Positions 55,073 to 64,000 of a stretch of 64,000 bases of DNA are shown here, one piece after another. This stretch comes from an uncultured Paracoccaceae bacterium. Lineage in GTDB: Bacteria; Pseudomonadota; Alphaproteobacteria; Rhodobacterales; Rhodobacteraceae. The stretch is taken from contig CATOSB010000004.1 of assembly GCA_951812305.1 (NCBI GenBank), positions 744,001 through 808,000 on the forward strand. Reading direction: 5' to 3'. Within the stretch, counting starts at the first letter, position 1. Every line of letters starts with the position of its first letter. A program made the position numbers and the translations under genes. Below the pieces are notes generated by a model. That model did not search any database and had not been told where the DNA came from. It saw only the letters and a program-made list of their open reading frames with translations.

Positions 55073-55594
55073 TTAATGCGTCGAATTGCCGGGTTTCGCA
55101 ACCGCCGATCCCGCCGCGATCCAGCGCCGCAACCGGCGCGTTGCCCACAAGGCTGGCAAAAGGCAAACCACCCCAATCGCAAGCACGATCAAACCGGCCA
55201 GCCAATTGTGAATTCCCGGCAACACCACATCCCGTTTGACGCCTTCAAACCACCGGATGTCATGAACGGACCCGATCTCGAAATTCCAGTCAGGATGGGA
55301 CATCGCAGCACTGGCCTCGGTCACCTTTCCGTCCGACCAGGTATAGCGAAAAACAGGCCCGTAATTGGTGGCACCCCGATCAAACGGCGTATCGCCCTCC
55401 CAGGAATAAACCCGCACGACCTCGCCTTTTCCGGGGACACTGGCCATGTGCCGCCAGCCCTCAAAGGCCAGCATTGCCACGCCCGCGCCCAGCATCAGAA
55501 CCGGCAACACCCAGATCAGCACCCACAGCCGCCAGCTGACTTCGCGCCGCCCGTCGGGCAGCTCTCGCCAGAAGAACAGTTGCGATTGGTCCAT
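55073..55594 (-). CDS. DUF3592 membrane protein
   Basis: 173 residues with two membrane spans (LWVLIWVLPVLMLGAGVAML near residue 25 and WLAGLIVLAIGVVCLLPALW near residue 130). The ~90-residue segment between (GEVVRVYSWEGD, VFRYTWSDGKVTEA, IRWFEGVKRDVVLPG) is the extracytoplasmic DUF3592 domain. The function is unknown. It lies five bases after purS and 30 bp before purQ, so it is transcribed with the purine genes although no link is evident. Confidence 0.8.
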   Translation of the reverse strand: MDQSQLFFWRELPDGRREVSWRLWVLIWVLPVLMLGAGVAMLAFEGWRHMASVPGKGEVVRVYSWEGDTPFDRGATNYGPVFRYTWSDGKVTEASAAMSHPDWNFEIGSVHDIRWFEGVKRDVVLPGIHNWLAGLIVLAIGVVCLLPALWATRRLRRWIAAGSAVAKPGNSTH

Positions 55595-55599
55595 CGGGA

Positions 55600-55830
55600 T
55601 TAGCTCAACTTTATCTCGTAGCTTTCGATGACTGTGTTAGCGAGCAGCTTTTCGCACATCTCTTTCACGGTCTCTTCCGTCGTGCCTTCAGCCAGGTCCA
55701 GCTCGATCACCTTGCCCTGGCGCACACTCTCAACGCCAGCAAACCCCATCGTGCCCAGCGAGTGCCGGACGGCCTCTCCCTGCGGGTCCAGAACGCCGTT
55801 TTTCAACATGACCTGTACGCGCGCTTTCAT
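55600..55830 (-). CDS. purS: phosphoribosylformylglycinamidine synthase subunit
   Basis: 76 residues from ATG 55830 (MKARVQVMLKNGVLDPQGEA); the frame is open upstream but family proteins start here. Conserved VRHSLGTMGFAGVESVRQGK and CEKLLANTVIESYEI. PurS bridges PurL and PurQ in the three-subunit synthase. It is 41 bp downstream of purC. Confidence 0.95.
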   Translation of the reverse strand: MKARVQVMLKNGVLDPQGEAVRHSLGTMGFAGVESVRQGKVIELDLAEGTTEETVKEMCEKLLANTVIESYEIKLS

Positions 55831-55871
55831 GCTTTTGCCCCCTGCTTCTTTCCCGCCCATTGAAGAACGCC

Positions 55872-56633
55872 TCAGTTGATCACATGCGGCTTGACCGCGT
55901 GGGTCACATTCGAGGGCAGAACGCCCAACCGCCGCGCGACTTCCGTATAGGCATCGGCCAATGATCCCAGATCGCGGCGAAACACATCCTTGTCCAGCTT
56001 CTGACCGGATTCCATATCCCATAATCGACAGCTGTCCGGGCTGATCTCATCCGCCACGATCAGGCGTTGGAAATCGCCTTCCCAAACGCGACCAATCTCA
56101 ATCTTGAAATCCACCAGCTTGATGCCGACGCCGTACATCACGCCCGACATGAAATCATTCACACGCAATGCCAGCGCCACCATGTCATCCAGATCCTGCT
56201 GGCTTGCCCAGCCGAACGCGATGATATGCTCTTCAGACACCAGCGGATCGCCAAGCGAGTCATCCTTCAGGCAGAACTCGATGATCGGGCGCGGCAGCGG
56301 CGTGCCCTCTTTCAGGCCCAGACGTTTCGACATCGTGCCCGCTGCAATATTGCGCACAATCACCTCAAGCGGAATGATCTCTACCTGACGGATCAGCTGT
56401 TCGCGCATGTTCAGGCGCTTCAGAAAATGCGTCGGCACGCCAACATTGCTGAGCCCGGTCATGAAATACTCCGACAAGCGGTTGTTCAACACACCCTTGC
56501 CGTCAATCACGTCCTTCTTTTCGGCGTTGAACGCAGTGGCATCGTCCTTGAAATACTGCACAAATGTGCCCGGTTCCGGCCCTTCATACAAAATTTTGGC
56601 CTTGCCTTCGTAAATCTTCTTGCGCCGTGCCAT
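55872..56633 (-). CDS. purC: phosphoribosylaminoimidazole-succinocarboxamide synthase
   Basis: 253 residues from ATG 56633 ([20 protein letters not shown]). SAICAR synthetase motifs are [49 protein letters not shown], and the ATP/Mg segment [10 protein letters not shown] ... [16 protein letters not shown]. First gene of the purC-purS-DUF3592-purQ run; divergent from the zeta inhibitor gene with ~147 bp between, where a hairpin AAGGGGC-AAGGCA-AGCCCCTT occurs around 56694. Confidence 0.96.
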   Translation of the reverse strand: MARRKKIYEGKAKILYEGPEPGTFVQYFKDDATAFNAEKKDVIDGKGVLNNRLSEYFMTGLSNVGVPTHFLKRLNMREQLIRQVEIIPLEVIVRNIAAGTMSKRLGLKEGTPLPRPIIEFCLKDDSLGDPLVSEEHIIAFGWASQQDLDDMVALALRVNDFMSGVMYGVGIKLVDFKIEIGRVWEGDFQRLIVADEISPDSCRLWDMESGQKLDKDVFRRDLGSLADAYTEVARRLGVLPSNVTHAVKPHVIN

Positions 56634-56780
56634 GAGACATCCATTCACGCGAGGCCATTCCCCGCTTTCGGCTGGCTATAGGGCAAGCCGTAAAAAGGGG
56701 CAAGGCAAGCCCCTTGCGAAGCGCATTCGCGGGGTGCATATCCATTATAAAGGTACAGGATTGAAACGGAGCACGGCCCA

Positions 56781-57095
56781 ATGTCCACATTCGACGACCG
56801 CGAAAACGCATTCGAAAGCAAATTCGCCCATGACGCAGAGATGCAGTTCAAGGCAGAGGCACGGCGCAACAAGCTGTTGGGCCTTTGGGCGGCAGACATT
56901 CTGGGCAAATCCGGCGACGACGCTGAAGCTTATGCCAGAGAAGTCATCAAGGCGGATTTCGAAGAACCCGGCGACGAAGATGTCTATCGCAAACTTGCCG
57001 GTGATCTGGGCAATAAAGCGGACGAGGCCACGATTCGCGCGCAGATGAAGGCGCTGATGGCCGAAGCCAAGTCCCAGATCATGGATGAAATCTGA
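56781..57095 (+). CDS. F1-ATPase zeta inhibitor-type protein (DUF1476)
   Basis: 104 residues. Starts MSTFDDRENAFESKFAHDAE, the inhibitory N-terminal region of the Paracoccus zeta subunit, then FKAEARRNKLLGLWAADILG and a four-helix C-terminal part ending AEAKSQIMDEI. In Paracoccus the family blocks ATP hydrolysis by F1Fo; in some other alphaproteobacteria the inhibitory part is weaker. Alone between divergent purC and the broken membrane gene. Confidence 0.92.
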   Translation: MSTFDDRENAFESKFAHDAEMQFKAEARRNKLLGLWAADILGKSGDDAEAYAREVIKADFEEPGDEDVYRKLAGDLGNKADEATIRAQMKALMAEAKSQIMDEI

Positions 57096-57730
57096 TTTAA
57101 CTTTCTGAAAACATGACCTAAACCCTGGCTCCACTTTGCCATGAAAGTGGGGCTTTACTCTTTGGTCACGAATTCCCGTCACTTTTGGCACGTGGGGATC
57201 CAAAGGGGTTGGGTAATGGCCGAACGGTTATACGTTCAGGGCAACAGGGAATGCCTGCGTGGTTTGATTTCACGGCAATGGATGCCGTTTCTTTTGCTGA
57301 TCGCCTTCGGTTTTCTGGTGGCGAACCGGGCACAGAACCTCAATTTTGGCGAAATTCTCGGTGCGGTTGAACAAATCGCGCCGCTCCAATGGATCGCCGC
57401 GCTCGGCGCGGCGGTGATAAGTTTCTGGGCCGTCGGGCGCATGGAATTGATCATACACCGGGTGTTGAACACAGATGTTCCGGATCGGGTCGCGCGCCTC
57501 TCCGGCATTGCGTCGGTTGCAACTGCACAAATTACCGGGTTTGGGCTTTTGACAGGCACTTTGGCGCGGTGGCGCATCCTGCGCGACGCGAGTCTTTGGC
57601 AGGCGGCAAAGGTTACCGTGGCGGTCTGCATGTCTTTTATGGCGGCGCTCGCCGTTCTCGCCGCGCTGATGGTACTATGGTCCAGGCCGGATATCGCGGA
57701 GATATGCCCAAAAGTTGGTGACGGCCTTCA

Positions 57731-59067
57731 TCAGGCGGCGATTTGAACTTGCTTGATGCCGTCCTTGAATTCAACCCCCTGAATGACTTCGGGTAGACGG
57801 TTTGGTCCGGAGATCTTCCGCCACTTTTTCTTGGCTGACCATTGTCTGACAGGGTATTGCGCAGCAATGTCCCGAGAAGGATCATCAGCCTGTACACCAT
57901 AGCGAGGGCGGTTTTGCGGTTCAGGCAGCCCTTGGTTTTCCGGGTGCGGTTCCTGACAGTGGCAAAAACGCTTTCAATTGGGTTCGTGGTTCGGATGTGC
58001 TTCCAGTGTTCGGCAGGGAAGTCATAGAAAGCCAACAATTCACTGCGGTCTTTCACCAACTTGGCGACGGCCTTCTCGTATTTCACGCCGTAGGTTTCCA
58101 CGAAAAGATCGAAAGCCGCGTTCGCCTCCTTCCTGGTCTCGGCCATCTGTTACCTGACAGGTGAATGCATGCATTCACCGAGAGGGCAGATGTCCTGAAG
58201 ATCGGACTTGGCCTTTTCGTGTAAAGATTTTGGCATCGCGCCCAACACGTTGGCTGTTTTGTGGACCCAGCATCGCTGTTCGCGCGTCTCGGGGAAGACA
58301 TCGCGCAGAGCGGTCCAAAACCCAAGTGCGCCGTCGCCGATGGCCAGTTCCGGGGGCACCGCCAGACCACGTTTCTTCAGCCCCTTCAACAGGTCGCGCC
58401 AACTGTCGGCATTCTCTCGGAACCCGTCCATAATCGCCAAAACATCCTTCTGACCATACTCATCTGCGCCTATAATGACCAACATACATTGACGATCCCC
58501 GTCCAGACGCGGCGTGAAGTAAACCCCGTCCGCCCAGATGTAGACATAGCGCTTGCCAGTGAGATCGCGCTTGCGCCAGGTCTCATATTCCTCCCACCAC
58601 GCAGCCTTCAGACGCGTGATGGTCGAAGACGACAGCCCCTCGGCATCCGGCCCAAGAAGTGCTGCCAGTGCTTCGCTGAAGTCGCCTGTCGAGATACCTT
58701 TCAGGTACAGCCAGGGGAGCAACTCTTCCACTGACTTCGACTTGCGCAAATAGGGCGGCACCAGCGCCGAGCGGAACTTGATCTTGCTTCCATCTTCATT
58801 GCTGCCGCGGTCCCGAACGCGCGGCACCTGTACAGGAACCGTGCCGATCCCCGTCATCATCTCGCGCTCCGGCAAGAAACCGTGACGGACAAGGCGTTGG
58901 CGGCCTTCTTCGTCCAAAAGATGCGCGTACTCGGCGATGAATGCGGAAACTTCAGCTTGAACCGCCGTGCGCAGAAGCTCCTTCGCACCCGACTGGATCA
59001 CTTCGGTCAGCGGATCAGGTGAAAATTCCGATGGAAGTTCGAATGGTACAATAGTAGATTTGGCCAT
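57731..59067 (-). pseudogene. IS256-family transposase, disrupted
   Basis: From ATG 59067 (MAKSTIVPFELPSEFSPDPL) the Mutator-type transposase runs through RYVYIWADGVYFTPRL (first Asp), AIGDGALGFWTALRDVFPET (second Asp) and RCWVHKTANVLGAMPKS. A 39-bp insert then adds a TAA at 58150. The frame resumes at MAETRKEANAAFDLFVETYG, through the Glu motif TTNPIESVFATVRNRT. Near 57860-57900 the frame shifts: the last part, KKKWRKISGPNRLPEVIQGV to the stop at 57731, is in another frame. Two lesions make it a pseudogene. Confidence 0.88.
58148..58186. repeat. 39-bp palindrome-bearing insert in the IS256 transposase
   Basis: The insert contains GGTGAATGCATGCATTCACC (58160-58179), a perfect 20-bp palindrome, with TGTTACCTGACA on one side and GAGAGGG on the other. 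Its limits are inferred from the expected family sequence (DLQDIWMAETR), not from an intact copy in the window. It keeps the frame but introduces a stop. Confidence 0.6.
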
Positions 59068-59353
59068 GGTGGCATATCCTTTCTCATTGAGATTGACGGC
59101 GCGATTGCACCGCCATGATATGCCGCCCGCTTCAGGCCATCACCAACTTTCGGGCATAACTCATATCGCGTTCGCCCGACCCGTTGCCGCACTAACCCTC
59201 GCAGTGGCGCTAATGGTGATGCTCGCGACAATCTGGCGTCCCAGAGCATTATTTGCCGTCAATTTTCCCAGCCTTCAGGCGCAGTTCGCCCTGCTGATTT
59301 GTGCAACGATAGATACCGTTGCCGCCGCCGCCGTTCTTTATAACCTCATCCCG

Positions 59354-60543
59354 CTTACCACCCTTCAATTTAGCCAGACATCCCAGAGCTTGGGGATTTT
59401 GGCATAACCTGCGAGGCATCGTCGGATAGCACGAAGGCCTGTCTTGAAGAGAGAGCATAAGGACCTTCGGGCTTTTCGAATCCCCTTTTTTCGCCGCGTA
59501 TTGCGACGTGGTGCTCTTCGTTTGCTCCGGTTGAAACAGCCCAGTACATGGCGATTGCCAGCACCAAAATGAGGCGGGCCAATCGATCCGGCTTTTTGAT
59601 CTGGCTTTGAGTAATTTCAAAGCCCCGGGTTTTGAAGTCGGAGAACATGGCTTCAATTCCCCAACGCATTCCATAATCGAGCACCTTGTACTCGGACGGT
59701 GCTGCATTCATGGCAATAATCCAAGGCTCTTTGTGCCCCTCCTCGTGAAGCACTCCAATGTTGCTAAAGACGCCCGTTCCGTAAAGCTCAGCGTTTACAA
59801 GCCCTTCGGGCATCAGTTGGGCAATTTCGCGCGTCATCATCTCGCCACCCTGATGTTGCAGTGTGATATTTCCCTTCATGCGCAGCCGGTAGTCCCATCC
59901 AGCCTCCTGGCACCATGCGACCAATCGGGCGGTTCCATAAAACCGATCTCCCGCCAGCAACACACGCGCATCCGCCGGGAGCCATGGGCGGACTGCTTCC
60001 AAAAGCTCATGTTGCACGCGCCATCCAATCGGCCCTTTGGTCTGGCGTACACGCCAGGCGACCGGGAGGGCCCGATCCCGCATCCGCACCGATAACATCA
60101 AAACCTCATGCCCTTCGTTGAGCTTGCTTTGATCAAGGGCCACCACAATCGTTTCTCCGGCCTCACACTGGCGGCGGAAAATTTCACCAACATAGGCCTG
60201 CATGATCTCATCAGTATCGATGTGAGGATTGCCCAGAACCCGCGAAATGTATTGATAGCGGTGGTCCACAGAGCCGATATCGCGGGGCAGAGCAGCCGCA
60301 TTTTCCATCAGATTGACGCTGCGCGTGTTCAAAATCACGCTTGCTATGATGCACAATCCCTCCCGGCGCGACTTGTGATACCCGAGCAAGCGGTCCTGAA
60401 AATCCGCCTCAACCTTCGAATAAAGCTCTGAAAAACAAACATTTCCCAACAAACCAGCCTCCAATATCAGCAGTGGAGACTCCTTGAATCACACAGATCA
60501 GACAAACGTCAAATCAGATCCGGAAATTTTGAAGGGTGGTAAG
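59354..60543 (-). mobile_element. IS4-family element, complete copy
   Basis: 1190 bp with inverted repeats CTTACCACCCTTCAA. No target duplication is visible: the left flank ends CTCATCCCG, the right begins GTATATTGT. The two flanks belong to unrelated broken genes (a membrane protein and a DUF2059 protein). The copy therefore marks a rearrangement junction rather than a simple insertion. Confidence 0.9.
59370..60464 (-). CDS. IS4-family transposase
   Basis: 364 residues, complete. The DDE residues are in TIVVALDQSKLNEGHEVL, RVLLAGDRFYGTARLV and YGMRWGIEAMFSDFKTRGF (the YREK signature). The N-terminal half includes CIIASVILNTRSVNLMENAA and DHRYQYISRVLGNP, as in IS4 elements of this branch. 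The C-terminal 124 residues match the partial copy at the window start. Confidence 0.94.
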   Translation of the reverse strand: MEAGLLGNVCFSELYSKVEADFQDRLLGYHKSRREGLCIIASVILNTRSVNLMENAAALPRDIGSVDHRYQYISRVLGNPHIDTDEIMQAYVGEIFRRQCEAGETIVVALDQSKLNEGHEVLMLSVRMRDRALPVAWRVRQTKGPIGWRVQHELLEAVRPWLPADARVLLAGDRFYGTARLVAWCQEAGWDYRLRMKGNITLQHQGGEMMTREIAQLMPEGLVNAELYGTGVFSNIGVLHEEGHKEPWIIAMNAAPSEYKVLDYGMRWGIEAMFSDFKTRGFEITQSQIKKPDRLARLILVLAIAMYWAVSTGANEEHHVAIRGEKRGFEKPEGPYALSSRQAFVLSDDASQVMPKSPSSGMSG

Positions 60544-61235
60544 GTATATTGTTGCAACTCGTCATCCTCAAGCGGTTGATAAGCAAGCAAAAGGTAGGAA
60601 TAGAGCCATTCCTTCGTATCTACGCGTATGTCTTCCTCTTGCGACCAAACGTCGGCCAGTATCTCGGCGTCGGTCATGTCCTCAGGCAATGCGCCGCCCG
60701 ATGCCAGCCCCTGATAAAACGCAAAGTTGGAGTTAAGCGCGCCAACGACATTGCTTTCAACCAGATCAGCCGCAATCATGAAATCATCCAGCAATTCCAG
60801 CCTTTTCCCCTCGTCCTCCAGCAATTTGGCCGCGGCCTCTTTGCTTGCGTCTTCAATGCTTTCATCCAGCAACGCGCGCCGCCCGGAGACTTCAAGCGAC
60901 ACGATCTTTTCCCCCATCGGGGATGTGAAAAATGCAATCATAGGGGCAAGATCATTGGCAGCAAGTTCGCTGTCTAATCGGTTTCGAACCGTGTTTTGCA
61001 TCCGCTCAAGCCAATAAATATCGTTCACGATGGCAGGCCACTCTTCGCCGCCCCGCCCTTCCAGAAGATCACTTTGAATTTCCAGCCCGTAGCCCATACC
61101 CTCTTCGCGCATGATTGCCAGAATTTCCGGCAATCCGAGAGCACGATAAAGCGTGTCTATCGGCGCAACACTTTGCGCCACAGAAATTGACGCGAACCAA
61201 AGGGTCTGGATCAGAACAACCGCGATCAGGCGCAT
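60498..61235 (-). pseudogene. DUF2059 exported protein, C-terminus cut by IS4
   Basis: Start ATG 61235 with signal peptide MRLIAVVLIQTLWFASISVA. The mature part has the DUF2059 pattern (LGLPEILAIMREEGMGYGLE, APMIAFFTSPMGEKIVSLEV). Host sequence ends at 60544 (LQQYT), and the last 16 codons come from the IS4 end. Family proteins usually continue for another ~50-60 residues, so the product is truncated. Function of the family is unknown; periplasmic location is expected. Confidence 0.8.
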
Positions 61236-61315
61236 TCAACTTCCTTTTAGATGCTTTGGCGAAATACTAATCGGATAGCCTACGCTACGCCAATCGCCAA
61301 AACATCTGCGGGATG

Positions 61316-62059
61316 TCAATCCAGCGGCAATCCGCTTGGCACCTGCTCAGGAACAATATGCGCGACGTCAATGAATTTGGGATCCGTCAATGTGCCAAGG
61401 AACGCCATCAGGTCTGCAAACTCGTCCGTCGAAAGTTCCCTAGGCGTCAGATCTGATGAAGCGGCAATGCGCAGGTTTTCCTCAAAGTCCAGAAGCGCAA
61501 TGTCATCATCCTTGGCGTTCGTCATTGCAGGCAACGCAGCTTTGTCCAAATCATAAAGAGCCAGCCCGCGGATCGGATCAAGATGATGGCGCACCATGTC
61601 CTCCAGTTCGCTGTATGCGCCGTTGTGCCCGTAAGGCGCCGTCAGTATCACATTGCGCAAGCTTGGCGTTCTGAACCGAAACAGGTCGCTCAGATCGCCG
61701 GAAACTGCCGCACGGCCGTCATCGCCCCAAAAGTACCGAACACCTCCCTTGCCGGGGCCAAACTGCGGCAGCGAGATGGAATGGAACATGTGGTCGGTTT
61801 GAAATCGCCCAGAATGACATTCATTGCAGCCCGCCTTGCCATTGAATATTTCCATTCCACGCCGCTCATCCTCATCCAAGGCGGTGGCGTCGCCCAGAAT
61901 GAACCGGTCATAGGGGCTGTTCGTTGCGCTGAATTCTTCACCGATGAACGCCGAAATTGCCGTGGCGATATCGGCGAAATGAATAGCCTCTGACACACCG
62001 GCCGCGGCAAAGCGGTTACGGTAGTCGGCCACGGCGGCCACACGGCGGGCCAGCAAGTC
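61316..62059 (-). pseudogene. di-haem cytochrome c peroxidase/MauG-like protein, N-terminus lost
   Basis: The remaining ~247 residues hold one c-type haem site, GKAGCNECHSGRFQTDHMFH, and the C-terminal features FRTPSLRNVILTAPYGHNGA and LTPRELSTDEFADLMAFLGT. These belong to the second haem domain of bacterial di-haem peroxidases. The first haem domain and signal peptide are missing, because the frame runs at 62059 into the end of an IS3-type element. The apparent start MGSSSDLL is IS sequence. It would not be exported or functional as it stands. Confidence 0.8.
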
Positions 62060-62221
62060 TGAGCTACTCCCCATTTCTTGGACAAGATCTGGCGTAAATT
62101 AAGCTACTCTTTGTACCTGCTGATCGGGTTGGGTTGTGTCATTTCGCTGCCAGTAGATCACAGCGGGTGGTTTGCCGCCAAGGGCGGAATGAGGGCGCTT
62201 GTGGTTGTACAACAGAACGCC
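62060..62221 (-). mobile_element. IS3-family remnant (right end of element)
   Basis: Begins TGAGCTACTCCCCATTTCTT, the kind of terminus seen in IS3-family elements. On the minus strand it encodes the last ~40 residues of an OrfB integrase, [20 protein letters not shown] and on to a TAA at 62099. The rest of the element is missing: at about 62221 the sequence changes to the recombinase module. Confidence 0.75.
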
Positions 62222-62742
62222 AGAACACCCACGTTACCGACCTGCGCGAGGTTCATTATCGATGGCACCCCTGGTTTGGCCGGTCGGTTTATGTCCATGA
62301 GGTGATCGATAAATCCGGCGAAGCCGTGTTTCGGTGCAATCTCACCGGCCGCCGGTCGGACCGGCTTCTGGAAGTCCCTATATGGATGTTTGACCGGGCC
62401 TCATGTGCGGCCTGTCGTCGGGTCGATACGGCGCATGTGGACCTGGGCGCTCTGAAGGCTCTTGCGGGGCTTGTTTGCGATATCGACTGTGAGTCGTTCA
62501 ATAAACCCGACTCCCCATCCCGCGTTGACGCAGCATTGGACTCTGAACACGAGAATCGGAGGTTGGCCAATGCCGCGCAAAATGACGACGACGCAACTCG
62601 AACTGTTCCCGGACGCTCGGTCCGCGACCGCGACGCAGACTCCGCTTTGGCAGAGCCTCCCCGACGACACGCGGCAAACGCTGACACGGTTGATGGCACG
62701 CCTGATGGCGGAATATGCAGGCGCGGCAGACGGGGAGAATGA
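62134..62742 (+). CDS. uncharacterised protein of a serine-recombinase module, 5' end uncertain
   Basis: From about 62222 the frame reads [40 protein letters not shown] and then [20 protein letters not shown], an ordered ~80-residue domain with a Cys pair. A disordered acidic tail ends in RRGE. The only ATG (62134) lies inside the IS3 remnant, so the true start is lost or a non-ATG codon is used. Its stop lies inside the next small gene, which overlaps the recombinase. Similar small genes precede large serine recombinases in alphaproteobacterial islands. Function not known. Confidence 0.6.
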   Translation: MCHFAASRSQRVVCRQGRNEGACGCTTERQNTHVTDLREVHYRWHPWFGRSVYVHEVIDKSGEAVFRCNLTGRRSDRLLEVPIWMFDRASCAACRRVDTAHVDLGALKALAGLVCDIDCESFNKPDSPSRVDAALDSEHENRRLANAAQNDDDATRTVPGRSVRDRDADSALAEPPRRHAANADTVDGTPDGGICRRGRRGE

Positions 62743-62755
62743 TCATGAAGCATGA
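62570..62755 (+). CDS. small protein preceding the serine recombinase
   Basis: 61 residues from ATG 62570 ([20 protein letters not shown]), with CGGAGG 7 bp upstream. Arg/Thr-rich start, then [20 protein letters not shown], a single amphipathic helix, and an acidic end. It overlaps the tail of the preceding frame and, by 11 bases, the recombinase start. No family recognised beyond its constant position in such modules; an accessory factor for the recombinase is a guess. Confidence 0.65.
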   Translation: MPRKMTTTQLELFPDARSATATQTPLWQSLPDDTRQTLTRLMARLMAEYAGAADGENDHEA

Positions 62756-64000
62756 GAAGATTGGCCCGCAGCATCTGGAGCGCAAGGCGATCCTTTACGT
62801 CCGTCAGTCATCGGCCCACCAGGTCCTGCACAACCGGGAAAGCAGCACCCTGCAATATGCCATGCGGGAGCGGCTGTCGGATTTGGGTTGGAGCCGGATC
62901 GAGACCGTGGATGACGATCTCGGCCGTTCTGCGGCGGGTGGTGTTGCGCGAGAAGGCTTTGACCGGATGATCGCGGATGTTTGTTTGGGCAAGGCCGGCG
63001 CCGTCGCGGCGCGCGAGGTGTCCCGCTTTGCGCGCAACAGCAGGGATTGGCAGCACCTCGTAGAGATGTGTCGCGTCGTCGACACAGTACTGATCGACCA
63101 GGAAACGGTTTATGCACCGCGCGATGGCAATGACCGGCTGCTTTTGGGCCTGAAGGGCAGCTTGAACGAATACGAACTCGATCTTCTCAGACAACGATCT
63201 CTCGCCGCGCGCCACGAGAAAGCACGGCGCGGCGAACTTGTCGTCGCTGCCCCAGTCGGATTCGTAAAAGCTGGGGACCGGCTTGAGAAGGACCCGGACC
63301 GCCGCGTGCAAGAGGCCATATCCCTGGTTTTCGACAAGGTCGCCGAGCTGGGGAGCGCGCGGCAGGCCCTCATGTGGTTTCTCGAACATGACCTTGAATT
63401 GCCCAGTTTGCGCAAACAGGGTGAAGTGCTCTGGCGGCGGCCGACATATGCCACCATCCATCGCATGATCGTCAATCCGGCCTATGGCGGGGCCTATGCC
63501 TATGGCAAGACCCGGGCAGCGGCGGGGTTCGGGGCAACCGCCATTCGCAGGAAAGACCGCAACGACTGGCTGGCATTGAAGCCGGGCGCGCATGAAGGCT
63601 ATGTGAGTTGGGAACGGGCAGAGGCGATCCGCAAGATGGTAAGCAATAACGTCCCTCAGAGCAGGCATCATGGCGCGGCCAAACATGGTTCCGCGCTCCT
63701 GGCCGGGCTGCTGCGTTGTCGGCGCTGCGGCCGCAAGCTTACGGTTCGCTATACCGGCAAGAAGCATGACATCCCGCGTTACTCCTGCTGGCGCGGCCTT
63801 TTGGACAACGGCGAAGCGCGCTGCATCGCTTTCGGCGGATTGCGGGTCGACGATGCCATTGAACAGGCGCTTTTGAAGGTAGTCGGACCCGGCGCCCTTG
63901 CCGCCGCAGAGGTGGCCGCCAGGCAAGCAGTGCGCCAGCGGGATCAGGTTCGCGATGCGCTCTGCCGTGATCTGGAAGCGGCTCAATACGCGACTGATCG
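62745..64000 (+). CDS. large serine recombinase (partial, runs off the window)
   Basis: Open from ATG 62745 ([20 protein letters not shown]) to the window end, ~418 residues so far. Resolvase catalytic domain: nucleophile Ser in [33 protein letters not shown], and [20 protein letters not shown] with the active Arg residues. Then a recombinase domain ([33 protein letters not shown]). A zinc ribbon is visible in part as [17 protein letters not shown] with the second Cys in RYSCWRG. Such enzymes integrate and excise mobile islands. The att site and cargo must lie to the right. Confidence 0.92.
   Translation, partial: MKHEKIGPQHLERKAILYVRQSSAHQVLHNRESSTLQYAMRERLSDLGWSRIETVDDDLGRSAAGGVAREGFDRMIADVCLGKAGAVAAREVSRFARNSRDWQHLVEMCRVVDTVLIDQETVYAPRDGNDRLLLGLKGSLNEYELDLLRQRSLAARHEKARRGELVVAAPVGFVKAGDRLEKDPDRRVQEAISLVFDKVAELGSARQALMWFLEHDLELPSLRKQGEVLWRRPTYATIHRMIVNPAYGGAYAYGKTRAAAGFGATAIRRKDRNDWLALKPGAHEGYVSWERAEAIRKMVSNNVPQSRHHGAAKHGSALLAGLLRCRRCGRKLTVRYTGKKHDIPRYSCWRGLLDNGEARCIAFGGLRVDDAIEQALLKVVGPGALAAAEVAARQAVRQRDQVRDALCRDLEAAQYATD

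Larger units (their letters stand above)
57699..59162 (-). mobile_element. IS256-family element
   Basis: 1464 bp with imperfect inverted repeats GAGATATGCCCAAAAGTTGG and GAGTTATGCCCGAAAGTTGG. An exact 8-bp duplication ATATCGCG lies at 57691-57698 and 59163-59170. The ends are intact but the transposase gene inside is broken, so this copy can only move with help. Confidence 0.92.
57216..59353 (+). pseudogene. YbhN/MprF-like polytopic membrane protein, split by IS256 and cut by IS4
   Basis: Host segments 57216-57698 and 59171-59353 join in frame when IS256 and its 8-bp duplication are removed. They read MAERLYVQGNRECLRGLISR ... MVLWSRPDIA|FARPVAALTLAVALMV and continue to AAAAVLYNLIP, where the IS4 end cuts it off. 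At least five hydrophobic spans are visible. The segment ITGFGLLTGTLARWRILRDA resembles the flippase domain of MprF/YbhN proteins (lysylated or lipid-flipping families). The rest of the gene does not appear after the IS4 copy, so it is lost or moved. Confidence 0.75.

Noticed and set aside
55831..56022. N-terminal extension of PurS
   Set aside because: The extra 64 codons run into the purC 3' end and lack family similarity; ATG 55830 is the standard start.

Overview
The window looks like chromosome of a marine alphaproteobacterium, most likely Rhodobacterales (Roseobacter group). The indications are a SAM-II riboswitch in front of metZ, an F1-ATPase zeta-type inhibitor (DUF1476), an RNase E with a long acidic insert near its N-terminus, a DctD-like regulator without a GAFTGA loop, an NADH-dehydrogenase-like/SelD fusion, and DUF59 and SufA-type Fe-S genes. 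This assignment rests on gene content and style, not on a marker gene. I saw no rRNA, tRNA or CRISPR array.

The dominant feature is insertion-sequence load. There are five nearly identical copies of a 1.6-kb IS66-family element (single tnpC, ISBst12-like). Two full IS982-family elements carry a divergent passenger gene, and a third survives as a terminal scrap. There is also one complete and one edge-cut IS4-family element, and single IS630, ISAzo13 and IS256 elements plus an IS3 remnant. Most insertions can be dated relative to one another from exact target duplications. IS66 entered both IS982 copies, a pyridoxamine-phosphate-oxidase-like gene and, anomalously, another IS66 copy. IS630 then sits in the outer IS66. 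Several host genes are broken: the PNPOx-like gene, a YbhN/MprF-like membrane protein, a DUF2059 gene, a di-haem-peroxidase-like gene, an alpha/beta hydrolase with an in-frame TAG, and a gene remnant beside the AEC transporter.

Layout. 1-430: IS4 end abutting an IS982 end. 0.6-9.4 kb: tgt, sufT-like, IS982::IS66, polar amino-acid ABC transporter, sufA-like, tfoX-like, aldo/keto reductase. 9.5-14.5 kb: Gfo/Idh/MocA oxidoreductase, Rieske oxygenase, small unknown gene, dimethylglycine-dehydrogenase-like flavoprotein; this looks like a methylated-amine or betaine demethylation cluster. 14.5-20.8 kb: the IS nest inside the PNPOx-like gene. 20.9-28.8 kb: NDH-SelD fusion, ThDP decarboxylase with trkH, folE2, metZ with its SAM-II riboswitch. 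29-34.4 kb: broken hydrolase and a tight tmk-holB-tatD-MBL-AEC run. 34.4-37.7 kb: second IS982::IS66.

37.8-44.6 kb: a homoprotocatechuate meta-cleavage operon (hpaF-E-D-G-H plus a sulfatase-type hydrolase) divergent from an HpaR-like MarR regulator, with two inverted repeats between. 44.6-49.4 kb: ccdA, tusA-like, rne with a long leader, and a small exported protein whose upstream region is replaced by IS66. 51.2-56.6 kb: dctBD-like two-component pair and purQ/DUF3592/purS/purC. 56.8-62.1 kb: zeta inhibitor, then decayed genes with IS256, IS4 and IS3. 62.1-64 kb: a module ending in a large serine recombinase that runs off the window.
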